From NCBI GenBank assembly GCA_944472135.2, contig OX235262.1:87580903-87644902 (forward strand): a stretch of 64,000 nucleotides of DNA, in the 5' to 3' direction. How positions within the stretch are numbered: the stretch's first letter is position 1; every line of letters starts with the position of its first letter. The notes below the pieces were generated by a model. That model made no database searches. It was not told the origin of the DNA and worked only from the letters and a program-made list of their open reading frames with translations. Below, piece by piece: positions 46,760-62,400 of the stretch. A program made the position numbers and the translations under genes. This DNA comes from Trichobilharzia regenti (lineage: Eukaryota; Platyhelminthes; Trematoda; Strigeidida; Schistosomatidae).

Positions 46760-47459
46760 GAACAGAGATGCACGCCTCCGAACTTCAACCCGAAATCCAA
46801 ATTGTCTTGTGAAACAACAGCTGTTAGACAGTATTACTGAAGAAAGCACGCATAACTCCCAGGAAGAACTTATATACCCACGTTTATTACTTTTGACAAA
46901 TCCACGGCAATATAGGAAGTTAATTTTTCGTACAGGAACTTGCCAGCAATCTACAATCTTCAAGAAATCAGTGGGTTTATATAAGCTGGCGATGAAGATA
47001 TTAGGCATTGGTAAGATGTTCGATTTCAGCACATCTACAGTGAAGGGTTGGGTTACAGGAGATACCTTTTCATGAGCTCAGTGTAAGTTTCGCTCCAGGA
47101 GTTTAGCCATATTCATTTTAATTAATTTTTTACGTATAAGATTAAGGAATAGATTAAGATTAGTTATCTGATTATTGATAAGTTCAGGTTATGATGGAGA
47201 GTTGTCTTATAAGGCATTCTGAACATTTATATTCACCACTTATGAACTAAATGAAAAGGTTTACCGACCTTATTAATGATTAGTCTTTCAAATTTGCATG
47301 GTGACTGATCTTCTGTCACTTAACCTATTAAGGAATTCAAAAGTGATATTTGAGGATGACTTAATTTAAAGAATATTTGTCAGTAGACCGTGTCTCACTT
47401 TCTTTTTTGACGCTACATTTGGGGGTTATTGTTATTAGGCACTTTTTTGAATCTTGTAC
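46760..47459. other. EXO1 upstream region
   Basis: About 700 bp without a recognised gene or repeat between the gypsy debris and the EXO1 start codon. The promoter should lie here, but no confident element was seen. Confidence 0.4.
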
Positions 47460-50400
47460 ATGGGCATCAAGGGCCTGCTTCCCTTCCTCAAAAAGGCCTC
47501 AGTACCTGTAAATCTATCTGACTTCAGTGGTTATGTTGCTGCTGTTGATGTCTACTGTTGGATTCATAGATCATCATATGCATGTGCTTCAGACCTGGCA
47601 CTTGGGATCCCAACTGATCAGTACCTAATATGTTATATTACGATGTTTTCTTAGATATATTCGGTATGCAATGAAGTATATCAACCTGATGAATTCATGC
47701 AATGTCAAGCCTATCCTTGTTTTCGATGGGATGGATTTACCATCCAAAGCGGAGACAGATTTGAAGCGCCGAGAGTAGTGTTGCTTATATATCTAAGTGT
47801 TTTTTAGGGCTAAAGAATTGAATCGGAAAAAGGCGGCTGAGTATCTCATCCAAGGGAACAAAGCAGCTGCACAGGAGTGCTTCGAAAGGTCTGTGTTCGT
47901 AACACATGAAATGGCGTATGAAGTTCTAAGAGTGAGTACTCAGCTTTGGTTTTAAAAATTGTACAGAAGTACTGTGATCTGTAATTAAATTTTGACTGGT
48001 CTTGAACGTATTTCCAATTTTACGTATCAGAAGATTTCGTCCTATCATATGTAGTCAGAATGAACTGAACTCTAGGGATCGACAATATATTCTTGAGTGT
48101 TTTGAATTAACTCTAATTATTCACTACTTAGTTTAATGACTTTTTTACGATGAATTATTGAAGTAACGGCACTTTGTTGAGCGAACTGATAGGTTTTCTC
48201 ATATTTGCTCAACGAACTAAGATTCCTTTGATTCCTCAGTATTCACCATATTACTACAAAATGTATCCGCACGGGGTGTCGTTAATTGTTCTGGTGCTAG
48301 TTTCAAACACATACATATTTGATAAACACTTTTCCCCCTTGTTATTTTTCACAGCATATGCTGTACAGTGTCACTCCAGAATGCTACTCTCGGTATGAAA
48401 CCATGAGGTTCATATCTTCGCTGAACTATTTCTTAGGGTTAAAATCTGTTCTGTACTGCACCAAATAAAGTAGACATTACATCTAAGTGTGAATAAAACT
48501 TGATGTCAAGATAACCAGTTGCCCGTGTATTGACCTACAGAGCTGAAATTACCGGTCATTTATGCATAAAAGTTGTGAATTTTTGTTTTACTACCTTTCG
48601 AATGTGGCTTTATTGGAAAGCAGAAGAAATAAATTTGTCTAGAACGTCTGAAAACGTTTACTTAACTATATTAGTCCTGTAAATTTTGAATGGTTAGTTG
48701 TTGAACATCAGTCTTTCAAAGTAATTTACATCCCTAATCAGTCAGCTGTAACTGAGGTTTCAACCTACGAAGTGTATTTCTTCTATGGAAACATGTGAAT
48801 TGCATTGAAGGGAAAACATTTAAAACCGAACTTAATGCTTCAGCTTTATGATCATCTGACTAAATTTTCATTCCTTGTAATATGTTTTAAGTGATACCTG
48901 TTGTAAATGAAGCTGATAGTTAAACTGTTGAAAAATGTATTTAGTGTCTCACACTAGCCTACACTTTTTCGCTTATTTCAATTTTGAAGGCTGCCCGGAA
49001 TATGGGTGTTGACTGTATTGTTGCACCATATGAAGCGGACGCTCAGTTGGCTTATCTTAACCGAACCGGTTATGCCGATTTTGTCATCACTGAGGATTCT
49101 GATTTATTGTTATTTGGCTGCAGGCAGGTTAGTTGTTTTTGAATACTTTTATGTAACGGCCTCATAAAATTTCCCACTATTATATTGCTCAGCCTTGCAT
49201 TTGAATAATATACGACTATGGTTTTCGAAATCAAGTTTCCGGATGATTCCGCGTAGAAGGTCTACTTTTTATAACTCCACAAACAATAGATAGAGGCTTA
49301 GGTTTTAGTCACTTTATCTTATCAGTGATGTACACCACTCAAAGTCACTGAGTAGCATTAGATTTAGCAGTGGCCATGTTGATTATGTGTTAAATTCCAT
49401 CAAAGGACTAAAATATTTCAAATTTTTGAATAGCCGTCATCAAGTAACCATAATATTCTTGTTTGTTTTAAAATACATTAGTTATTTGATTCAATGTTAA
49501 TCCTATATGAGTGCTTTTAACCTCTGGTAACTTTTTGGGAAATGATTACTCATGTAGTAAGCGTACATTTTGGCCCGTCGATGTAAATTAATAGTGTGGT
49601 TCTCAGTGCTTGTGGGGGTCGTCGAAATGAATTTTGATTTCAGTTAAATCTCGACCAATTAAATATGAACTTTCGATATTGTCATTTTTAAAGCTAATGT
49701 ACTTTCCTATTTCGTTTTCGCTTAGTTAAAAGCTATGTATCAAGTAATCATATGTTGTACATTTTTTAAAATTCATTGGGCTGTAAAGTCACTTTATTGT
49801 AATGTTCGTGTTGTTTTCGGGTTTTCAGGTTTTATTTAAACTGGATTTGTCAGGATCTGGGATCCTCGTAGCAGCTGCAGCCGGCATATGTGAATGCTGT
49901 GGGATTCCTCCTAGCCAGTTTACTGAATCGAAGTTCAGATATATGGGTATCATGGCTGGTTGTGACTATTTCAGTGGAATTCCTGGGATAGGACTAACCA
50001 CTGCCGCCAAAGTGAGATTGATTTTCTAATTTAATCGATTATTAACACTTGTTTATCGTTGTTGTTTCTTGTTTTTAATAAGCAAAATTTAACATATTTT
50101 ACTGACCCACAAATGGTCATCACTGGTCTTCAGTTCGTACATATCTGAGTAGAGACCCAGGATAATTCAACTGAGAGAAATACATCTTGCATATCTCTTT
50201 GACACGTTTAAACACCAGCACAATAGATTGTTTAACCAAACTTACATTATGTTGACAAAGAACTTCCTTGTTGTTCATCAAGTTAATACTCAAATGCATC
50301 GAAGAGTTGAAAAATAAGCTGATTTATTTGAGATGTTTTACACAACGGTGACCCTATTTGCTATTTTTTAAGGCGCACTACCCATGGACTATATATATTT

Positions 50401-53400
50401 TTTGCTTTTATAAATTATGGAAACTTAAACTGATGTGATTTTGTGCAGAATCCTACACTGATAAACCAGGTATTCATTTTAATGTTCAAGATTTTACCCT
50501 CTGTCTCAGTAAGTATATTACATTATATATTTTTACCACAGAGAAATTACCCGAGAAAGCCACCTTTTTAAGGGAACTTATCAGCCAATAGCAAATTTAC
50601 CAGCTAAAATGCTTTTCGGACTCCTCAGTAATTCGGAAAAAATTTTGCATGCTTATTGAGTTAGTGTTATATTTCAATAGTGAATTCCGGTACATGTTAT
50701 TCACCCTCATGAAATGACATATATTTTCACCCATGCAGTTTTATTCAGACCACTTCGATATTGACTGCTAGTTGGTATGGATTACAAGTTACTAGGAGCA
50801 TTGGCAACTACACACAAACACGAGAGACCAGGCAGGCTTTAGACCAGCAATAGGGTGTATGATCATCTTCACCCTTCGACAGATTCCAGAACAAGTCATC
50901 CTACCGCGTCAACAACCATTTATTCTTGACCTAAAGACGACATTCGATTCTGTCGACCAACAGGTTCTCTGGCGGTGCTTGGCTGTAAAGGGAATGCCGA
51001 GAAAATATATGCACTGATCGAGGCACTCTACTCGAACTCATGCAGCTAGGTGAGAGCTTACGGCGAGTTGTCATCTGAAATGGTGACAATTAGTGGTGTC
51101 GGTCAAGATGCCCATTGTCCCTGCCTCCTAGTGTAGAAATAGGAAGTGAAGTGGTAGAGCACGTTGACCGTTCACTTATTTGGGAAGTACCATCAGCCAA
51201 CGCCAACAGGTTGATCTCTGACGAAATCTCAGCACGAATACAGGCGACTCGTTTCGCATATGCAGTTTACGCCGTCTTGGCGTAGACGTGATATCGACTG
51301 TCGACCAAAGGGGGTGTACTGCTCATCAGCCCGCTACGTCCTCCTTTATGGCTGGGAGACAGCCATTGAGAATGAAGACATGAAATGGCTAGCTGTCTTT
51401 GATCATAGGTACCTGCATTCTATCTCCCGTGGAAGTGGTATAACAAGGAGACATTGAGGTAGGCGTCGGTGCTAGGTAAGGAGGGAAAATCGGTCGACGA
51501 AGTTGTGAAGTTACATCAACTGAGTGGTTAGGACATGTGTTACGTATGCCTGTCATCGCCTTCCTCGACGGCAATGTTAACGGATGTAGGGTCAGGCTGG
51601 AAAAAAGCAAGCCAGTGGTGGTCAAACCAAAACATGGCTTCCTCAGTCAATGAAATCCACAATTAGTTTAGGCCACGTAGGAAGGTGTAGACTTCCTGGT
51701 TGGGGTTCCCGGGACGGTAAAAACCAGTAGTTAGAAACAATTGGTGACATGGCTCAAAATCGTTATCAATGGCCGGCGCAGATGCATCCACTCCTTGTGA
51801 CTTATGATTTCCAATGAAACTGTTTTGTTCGTCGTTATTACTATTCCTTTGTCTCACACCTCTGTTTACTGTGTCTATTATGCATTTGTTGTACTTTCTT
51901 CTCTTGCTTTGTGTGCTGCATGGAGTGTGGCGACTTGAACTGCCGCACATATTTGCAAAGTTTTATGTCAAAAACAGACAGACAGGGGCTGGGGTTATAA
52001 AAATGTCAGTATGATCACAAAGTTGCAGCCTAAAACTGATTCTCTTAGTTTTAGCGAAGCAAGACATACGTTGCTGGTCGTTCATATTCGATCAAATCAA
52101 GCAATATGCTATGAATAGAGACATTTTTCAGCTTTCATTTTATTTACGAGATTATTGTTTCCTATTATACTAAATCAGAGTTGGATGTTTCTTTGAAAGA
52201 GTAGTATGACGCATATTTGATTGGTTTAGTGATGTGGTGATCATAATTTAATGATCACAACTTTTAGATATTTTGCAGATTGCAACAAGCATCTTAATTC
52301 CAAAGATCATGCCAACTTAGCAAGTATGATTTGACCCTTCTTGTAGTTGTTACTTTATTTCTGACCGAAATGATTTCAGAGAATTTGACTTCGACTGAGA
52401 AATAGCTCAAGTGGTGCGCCTTGTTAAGTTAGCATCGTATAACTGGATATGTGATATGCTTTAAAAAGACTTAATATAGTCTTGAAGTTGTTATTGACCA
52501 GATTGTTGAAAATGTGATTTCAATGTATCTAATTTCTCTCATTTGTAGATACTACGTCAAACACGCATAACTAATTTCAGAGAACTTTTATCCAAGTTGG
52601 GTTTTTATGTTAAACTCAGTAGTAATGCTATAGCGGATGACAGCACTAATACTACGAACAATGAAGTGACTTACGGCAAGAGAACAAAAGCCAAGACAGC
52701 TGGTCAGAACAAGAATTCTCAGATCAGCTCAGTACTTATTGATGCTGCCGTACGCGCTGAACGTACTTTTCGACTTCAAGTTGTTTTTGATGTCGCATCA
52801 AGATGTCAGAAGCGTTTCAGTGAACCTACTCCTGAGGATATCGAAGAAGAGATGCACAATATAGAGTCACTGGAGAAAACAGATGGAAACGAGGTTGTTA
52901 TTTTTGGTTACGCTGGTCGGTACGTTAACAAAAGTTTTTCATTTCTGACAAGTAGTATACAGAATTCGATTTGAATAATATACTTGAGGTTATCGTAAGA
53001 CTAAATGGTCTACCAGCTCTGATTCCACTATTTTTCAGTCACAAACAAAATAGGTGTAATTGTAGTTTGTAAGAAAACACTGAAGAATAGACTGAACTTG
53101 ATAATAATGTGGTGGTGTGATACAGATAATGTGTTCCAACGGAATATTATTCTCACACATTCCCACAGTTCAATACTGCGTTAGCAACAGAATACTATTT
53201 ATCTTTGAACATTATTTCATACCGTTTAATGTAAACCAAAATCACGCGCTCAGTGATTGCTTAACAAATATAAACTGTGGATATATAAACAGCGGTTTGA
53301 TTGATGAAAAGTATACCTTGGCTTTCGTGTCTTGCCTTCTGCTGTTACAACAGGACACAGTCTCTGCACATGTATTCATTACATACCTCCTAAACCAAAA

Positions 53401-56400
53401 ATATTCCTCTTCTCATGCTAACCTTTGTTCGTTGTGTTAACTTCAATATTTGTTCATCCACTCATATTGTTATACAGTTTCCAACTTAGTTTAACAGTGA
53501 GATGGTATTGTGTATTCAATAATAATTGCTGTTACTGTATGCAATGATCAACTGATCTACCCTAACAGGGAAACAATGATTTCCACAATTTTCTGGATAA
53601 GATATCTACTTCTGTGGGGATATTGTATATTCAAACAGGAAACATTTGTCGCTAGTGTTATTCCAAATGCCTGTATAGCTAACGTAGTAACTGTTATAAC
53701 TTCTTCATTTAGTTCTTCACTTGAATCCTCTTAGATATGTGAACCTCCATGAATCAAAGATGCCATCATTGCCCTTAAAGACACAGGTTTTTCACGTCAT
53801 TTATTCTTTTATTCATTAGATATTTAATTATGTTGTAACAACAGAAGACAAGGGCCAGGCAACAGATCGTTTATTAAGGAAATCAGCACGTATTTATATA
53901 TATTTCATGTACATTATTATAGCTTATTCAGGCAGACAAACACAGTCTTCTGATTGTTTGTCTCTTGCTCAAGGTTATTCCGTACTGCTTGTGATTGGTT
54001 TTTCAGAAAGTTAAGCCACATATCTGAGAATCGTATTTGCCCACGTTAAGTCTGCTGTGATTGGTTGTTGAATAAGTCTTGTTCATATTTTCTCACGGCC
54101 AATATTAGCGACATAGACATTGACGTAAATTAATGTCTACAGATTGGCTGGCAGCCTGCTCTCACCACAATGTCAGTTATCTGGATTCACAAGAAATTGG
54201 GAGACAGCCATTATTTTTCAAAGATGCGTAATCTACTTTTTATTTGAATCAAGGATACTGTGGTTGATTGGTCTAAATATGAGTCCACCAATAATTAAAA
54301 CCAATATACATTGACACTCGAACATTACTTCCTCTTTCTTATCAAAATTTACTAGCTTAGTTTGGTAAACTGTTTACATTTTTTCATTCAAGGGTATTGA
54401 AAAATAACGAAAAGGCGTTCAATTTGGCTCTTGGGAACATAAATTATTCCGACGGTACAGTTGTGGACAGTTATACCCCGAATGTTTCAAAAGTAGGTTG
54501 TTACTTTCATATTACGTCATTAGTACCTTCCGTTTTTGTGTTTTATATCCTAGCTTGTTAAAAACAGTTCACTCGAGGAATACCACAACTTGTTTACTTA
54601 TGTTTATTGTAGTGTTGAGTAGACAAACAAATTATTATCCGTTCAACCGCGGGAGTAAAAGTTACGTGAACGAAGGGATCAAATCAGAAATGATTGACAT
54701 ATTTGAAATGATTGACTGTACTTGAAATTAGTAAACCGATGATATAATAGCCCCTTTATTCGCATAACTTTCGATTCGATGTTCATTTTATTCACCTCAG
54801 TTATACACTTCGACATGATAACTATCCGACTGCCTCAATATTAAATACACTTATCTGGTTATCAGAGGAATGAAAGTGTGGAAAGACGTCATCTATTCGA
54901 ATACTTACTGTGGGAATTAATAAATATTCGCCAGCATATCGGGTCACTAGAAAGCATTAACTTTAAAAGGACTGCTAAGCCATCAGCACTAGGAAGTCTT
55001 CACCCAGCTGCACATACCGGATAGATGAGGTTGAGATGTAGTTGGGACTGATCAAGAAGAATTAAACATAGTTTGACATTTGTTTTCACTTAGTGACCAA
55101 CCAAGGCATCTGGTAGAGTTATAACAAATGGTCAGTCGTTAGCCTCAACAACTCAATGGCAACGTGTTGACTGCAGCACATTGTTGACTGGGAGCATCGC
55201 TACCTTCGAAACAGCAGATTTGCCATGTAAACGAGTACCAGTAAGCATGAAACTTAAGTTCAGGGCTTCCCGTTGTTACGAAGGTGACTGAGTCTTAGAA
55301 CGATGAGTGATGCTGGAATCTTGAAAAGACGAACGAACCAAGAATTTAGGCTTTATTCATTTTACAATGGAGCCGGAATGGCTTAAACGTATAAAGGGGA
55401 AAAAGAGTGTTAATAGCGGTAGAGATATGAATATGATTAGATACGTATTATAAGAAAAGTTCACAACACCCGTCATATACCTCCGATCACCTAACATCAG
55501 AGCTTGATATTATTGATGAATTATTACCTTTTTTTGATACCTTGATATGTTTTTATACACCTTACTGCCTAGTGTTAGATTCCAGTATTAAGAGATACAC
55601 AAATTCATCGTGGAAGATGTAATGTCAAAGATCATTTGGGTCCATGAACTTCTGTGATCCATCATAGAAAAATTTTATTTGTTAAAATCACAGTCGTATA
55701 GTATTATTTACTAATGACTTTTGACGCACAAAGTATTACTCATAGTCATGTCAAGGCATTCACCTAACTCTTCGATTTTGTTTATATGCTTCCAGTATTT
55801 CTGACTTTTTCGATTGTATGTTTTCTATACCTCTAGTATTGGTGTTGTGTCATTTCTGTTAAACTTGTTAGGTGTACATTCGATGAACAAAAAATAATTG
55901 ACCAACATTTGTCTCCAACTAACTGCGTTGTTTCTTAGAGCTGTCTTAGTGCATGCATTGTGATTGTTTATATCAAATTTCTGTGATCTCTTACAAGAAA
56001 AGTTAAGCATTACCAAAGCGCAAAGTGCAGTAGCAGATATATTGTTGTGCGTCGGTGGCACAGCGGTCAGGACTCCCACTGACCATGCACATGCCTTCGC
56101 ACACCTGATATCAGTGGTCGGCCGGCAAAATTTAGGCTGCTGATATCACATGCTGAAAATTCCTTACCGGTACCAAAATTACTGTGTAGAATCAAGCTAT
56201 AATAAAAAAATTGTTGTCCACTCTACTAAATACTACCGAAAACACAGTACTATATTTAATTTCAGTATTGAAGGCTCATTAAAAAGCGTATATACTGTGA
56301 TACACGTATGACATAATTTTAGCTGGAATCAGTAAGTCTTTCACTTGAGTTGTTGCCAGCGTATTTAACACAGATAAAGAAAATAAGTATCTAAAGCAAA

Positions 56401-59400
56401 GAAGTTCTTTGGAAGTGTGTGGGCGGTTATTACTTCCCGGCTGCCTACACCGTGGAAGTTGATTAATTCTTCGGGTACCTGAAACAGAGAGGGTTAATGT
56501 TGCGTGACCGCAGAGCCCAGGGACAACTGCTTGATGCTGGCCGGTCACATACTGGCTTCTTGGGTTGGTTCCGTATCAGTAAACTTACCGCCGGTTACGG
56601 ACGACCGTAGGCTAAGTCGGGATGTACAATTTTTGGGGTCGACCTTTTCTAACCCCCTCTCTCCGAGAGTAGAGACAGCATAGCTGGCATGCTGGTCATC
56701 TGAGGGAAACACGTCACTGCTGTTACACCCCTGTTCCCCAGCAGTACGACTTCGCCCTCAGACCCCCCAGCATAGTGTAAGAAAGATTCTTACACAATGC
56801 CGGTAAGTGCTTTTAGTCTAATCGCTATCCTAACAACCTTCCTGGCATAGTAGGCCTGCAGGAACATTGGTTCCAGCCAGTGTAGCTTGTTGGGTTATCG
56901 CGAGGTGCAAGCTCGACCACCACTCCAAGGTAGCAGCTATCGGTTGGGACTAAAGCAAAAGTATAGCAAAAGCGTATAACGTGAAACGAAGGATCCTTAT
57001 AATTTGCATATATTTGTGCACATCATCGAAAGCGAAAGAATTAGTCATAGTGACTAGCAAGTGAACTACACTTCTGTTGTGCTGAATAAAATGCTACGTT
57101 AGTATTATAAGAAGTACTAGTCCGAAATTAGTAAACAAATCTTAAAACACTGTCCAGCATGGTTATCAAGAAGTTAATTCAAGTAAATCACTTGCTTGCT
57201 GCTTCTCCAGTATCTGATTAATTTGACTCTTTCAAGATTATCTACACAGTAATTTCTTATTTGATACAAAAGGTGTTGAATTACAACACTCGTACATATC
57301 GGCAGCTCTAGCAAAATGCATTAATTCAAATTCGAACCATGTGTCCAGAAAGCATTTGTTCAATATCTCATTCTACCAAGGTCTTGAACTCCTACTTCTT
57401 ATACTTCACTGATTATTCCACTATTGCTACACATAGAGTGTTCCGTTTGTATATTTCCTTTTCTCCTTTACACTTGTCAAGTAGATAACCAACCGACTTA
57501 GTTTGCGTTATGCCTTCGAATTACTGGTAACTGCCTAATAGTATTCGTCAGTATTGTATTATTTAGTCATCTATACAGAATTTTGTTTAAATCATCGGGT
57601 TTTCTAATTCTATTGGTACGCGTTTCAAATTCTCCAGTTATTTTATTGCATATTTATTTCTCTTTGTTTTAAATTGTCTAACTTAGTGCACCTCATCGAA
57701 TGGAGCTCTTGTCGGACACTCAAGTTTACAAACGAAACTCCAGACATCTAGGGTAAAGCCCAATCCAGATCGTTTAAAAACAAGCATATTTGACAAAAAT
57801 TATCCTATTCAAAAATGTATGTTATTCTGTTGTTGTTTTTTTCCATTGATTTATTTTTCCTGTTATTCTCTAAAGTTTCCCATCATAACATTCACATAAT
57901 TAGTAATATTCACCTTTGTGCTAAATATAGCGCTGAAGATGTTGTCCAGAAGGACGACGAAAGCTCCGAAACTAAACCAACCAGCTCAGAGAACATTATT
58001 AATCACAAATCATCCATCTGAGCTACAAATCTTTTCTATTATTTCAATATTCACCTCAGTTGTTTATTTCTCACTACGAAAATTATATTCTGTTACTCCA
58101 CTTCGTCTCCTTTTGTTCTTTATTAAAGATGAATTTCAGTAGTTCTTGAAGGATACACTTGAATAGAATTATTTATTATCCTCTCTTCCATTGTAAATAT
58201 TACTTTTTCAATATGGCATAATGCTTATTCTAAGCTTTGTAGGGATAAAAGCGTAAAGTAACACTTACATATTGGTATGCTGCAGTAGTTCATATTTGAA
58301 AAAGTTGACCAAAACCTTTGTTATTGGACTCTTTACTAAAACATGTAGTCAACGTCAGCGACTTTCTGAATATTTACAATTTATTTATTTAAAACGCATA
58401 AAAACTTGGTACAATGTGGCACCAAGAAGGATGCGCCACACAATAATAATAAAACAACATAGATTAAAAGAAACAAAGAAAGAAGAGGAAAAATATACAT
58501 AAGTAGAGGACGGATAAAGAACTTAATCTGAAAGGAAAACAGTCATGCTTAACAAGTTCAAACAGTATTCGTTGACTATCATCGGGAAGGGAAGAAAGAA
58601 GGAAATTGCAACATGTGTAATAGCACGCAATAAGTTTCCTTGACTGTTTGTTGCTTTATTCAATTCATTGTGTGAGGGCTGAGATACTGCCCGGGCGCCC
58701 AGACCGAAGCAGTTGGTTTTATTAAGGGACCACCCCGAGCCTTTGACTTGGAGTCTAATCCGCAAGGCAGCGGAGCAGCGTCAGAATCTGCATTCCCATG
58801 GTTTCCGGTGACCCATATGGGTTCATACGCCATTTGATCCGATTGAATACTGAGCCCATGTACCCCATGGTAACTGCTTTTAGTTTAACCGCTATCCAAA
58901 CAACCTTCCTGACATAGTAGGACTTGCAGGGACAGAGTCCCAGTCAGTTTAGCATGTTGGGTCATTACGGTATTCAAGCCCGACCACCACGACAAGGTAG
59001 CAGTTATCGGCGGGATATTTACAATTCCTTGAAAATGTTGTGTAGCTAGCTATACAGTCTCGGTTTATTTATATATATTTCTCGTTCTATTAGTCAGCAT
59101 ATCTACAGTTATTGTTTAATTAGACATAGTGACAATGGTAAAATCAAGTGGAGATAAGTTTTCAACTAGATACAAAAAATTTCCAAGTGTGATAAGAGAT
59201 GAATATTAATCACAAAAAGCATGAAAACTGAAATGATAGAGAATTAGAAATATGGTTGGTTGCATTATATATGTGTGTATTGATTATTTGTTTTGGAGGA
59301 AGAAGGCATAATCAAGATATGCATAAAATTAGAATGAAATGAAACTGTATGACTGGAAATGATAGAAAACATGGAGAAGATGAGTGAACAAGCAGAACTA

Positions 59401-62400
59401 TGTCCCTGGTTAGTGCAGGAGTTGAACACATAGTTCCGGCCTACTTTAAACAGGATTTACTGGAAGGATTGTACTCGAATGTAGTGGCATATCCTTGTGT
59501 AATGGAAATATTACTCTTTATACATTCTAGTCATATTGTAACAGTAGAAGGCGAGACATGGAAGCTAAGGTATATATCGGGTTATCAACCGCTATTTATA
59601 TATAGACAGTTTTGTATTCTTTAACCAATCACTGAGCGTGTGATTTTGGTTCACATTAAACGACGGAGCAGAATGTTCAAATACATGTGCTGTTCTGTTT
59701 CTAATGCAGTATTGAACTGTAGGAATATTTGAGAACAATATTCCGTTGGTACTCATTGTCTGTATCACACCACCACAATATGATCAAGCTATTCGGTGTT
59801 TATTTTTCTAATAAATGTATTGGAATTAATTATAATTATATTACAATAGTTTACACACAATAATTTCTTCATTTTGGTAATATTTTGCGCAAAATTACTG
59901 ACTGTGTTCACACCAACTGATTGAGATTGTTTTTTTTAAATTCACAAATATCCTTGTGTAATGGAAATATTACTCTTTATACATTCTAGTCATATTGTAA
60001 CAGTAGAAGGCGAGACATGGAAGCTAAGGTATATATCGGGTGATCTAACCGCTATTTATATATAGACAGTTTTGTATTCTTTAACCAATCACTGAGCGTG
60101 TGATTTTGGTTCACATTAAACGACGGAGCAGAATGTTCAAATACATGTGCTGTTCTGTTTCTAATGCAGTATTGAACTGTAGGAATATTTGAGAACAATA
60201 TTCCGTTGGTACTCATTGTCTGTATCACACCACCACAATATGATCAAGCTATTCGGTGTTTATTTTTCTAATAAATGTATTGGAATTAATTATAATTATA
60301 TTACAATAGTTTACACACAATAATTTCTTCATTTTGGTAATATTTTGCGCAAAATTACTGACTGTGTTCACACCAACTGATTGAGATTGTTTTTTTTAAA
60401 TTCACAAATAATTTCTAACCACATATTTGTATAGAGAATTACAAAATAAGGTCACAATACCGTAGACCAGTAGTACATCAATGCAATTCAAAGACATCTA
60501 AAAAAATACTGGGATTCGTACCACGTTTAAACCAATGAATCTATTTAATTAGAAATAAAATAAATCAACCAACAGATCCCATAAAACTAATGGACAAAAG
60601 TTATTTAATTTATAAAATATCTTGTGCTAAATATCCAACTAAATATACGGGTCAAATGTCTAGATCACTCAAAATAGTAATAAATGGACGTAAATGTCTA
60701 AAGGTCATCCCTATACGAATACAAGCGTATTGTAATTTAGAAAAAAAATCAGCTATAGTTGCACACATGTATGGGATAAAAACTATACTACTAATTGGGA
60801 CAATATTTGTATTCTCGAATCCAATATGAACAAATGGGAAGAAAGGCTAATAACGTAATCTTCAATCATTAAAGTGTCACGCCGAATACATATAACAAGG
60901 GTGACCCAGCACAATTATCAATAACCTGGAATATGATTAACGATACGCAAAAACGGGGTATATATATATGCATATATATATAAATTCTGTGAATTTAAAA
61001 ACAATTCCAACAGTTGGTGGGACGAAAATATAAAAAAATTACTAGTGTAAACTATTAAAATATAATTGTAATTAATTTGATTTATTCCACAGCGTACCAA
61101 CTTTTCACAGAAATTAAATCTGTTAAAATTTTATAGTCAGATAGCTCACAATCGTATGTTGGGAATTTTCCATCTAAAAATACCTGTGAACAAAAATCAG
61201 GTTGCGGTATAAATTTCACCCATTTTTATATCCTGAAATTCCTTATAGATCTACTCATTTCGATGGTAAGCATGCTTCTGTAATATGTGTGTGTTGAAAA
61301 TGGTAATATTCTGTCTGCTAAGTGTATAACATCTCATGATAAACTTGTAACTTTAAATGAATAAAAAAATAAGCCAAGGATGTTACCAAAGGTGAAGATT
61401 AATCAGTGTATCTAACAAACCACCGTAAAACCTTGATATGAAACTAAATCAGTCTAAGTTTTTACACCTCAAAAAAAGCACACGAGAAAGTAGGAAAAAG
61501 AAGTGTAGTGAGACCAACACCAATTATGAATGTGAAAAAAGACGAATGATAGTAAACCTTTTCAGAGTCTGAAATATGACAAGGAGTAAGTACATTTACG
61601 CTATTGTGAGAGATTTTAAATCCTATCATAAGAAGTCTTCAACCGTTGATTCCGAATTCTCCAGTTAGACAATTTCCACAACCTTAAGTGGCTTGCATCA
61701 ATAGTTAATAACTTCTTACGTATGCGCTACTGTTTTGATCTGACCACTTCTAACTCATTCCTGATCTAATCCTACTTCAGCTGATTCGGTATTTTTAGTC
61801 ACCTCGATAGGTGACGTTTCACAACCTCTTTGGTGGACTTGCTTCCTTCATGGGACGTTATTATTTCTCAGTATGTTGCTTCACCTGTGCGTCGGTGGCA
61901 CAGTGGTTAGGACTCTCGCTGACCATGCACTTGGTCTGAGGTTCAATCCCCTGCCGACGAACACCTGATATCTATGGTCGGCCTGCAAAATTTGGGCTAC
62001 CGATATCCATGCTGAAAATTCCATACTTGTACCAAAAATACAGTGTGGAATCAAGCTGTAATCAAAAATAAAATAAAAATAAAGTAGTTATACGAGTAAA
62101 ACTATGATTAAAAACCTGTAGTCATTTTATCTCATCTACTTTCGACATCCATGCTGTACTTCTTCGGACGAGAGCAAAGCGAACTACTGTGTATATTATA
62201 TACACTGTTTGATAAGGAGCTGCATATCAAACCGGTGCAAAGATGTTAGGTGGCGCGCTTGTCTTCTCTTTTTTCATGTTGAGATTTCGTTAGGGACCAG
62301 TTCGTTAGAGTTTATGAAACTCCGAGAATCAGTGAAGTGATCAATGTATTTAAACATCTCCCCATCTTGAGAGTCTAAGAAATACATCTAGAAGCTAGAC

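Noticed and set aside
61887..61960. A tRNA gene at the head of the SINE
   Set aside because: The boxes are present, but the anticodon loop has 6 nt and the body continues as a SINE with an A-rich tail.
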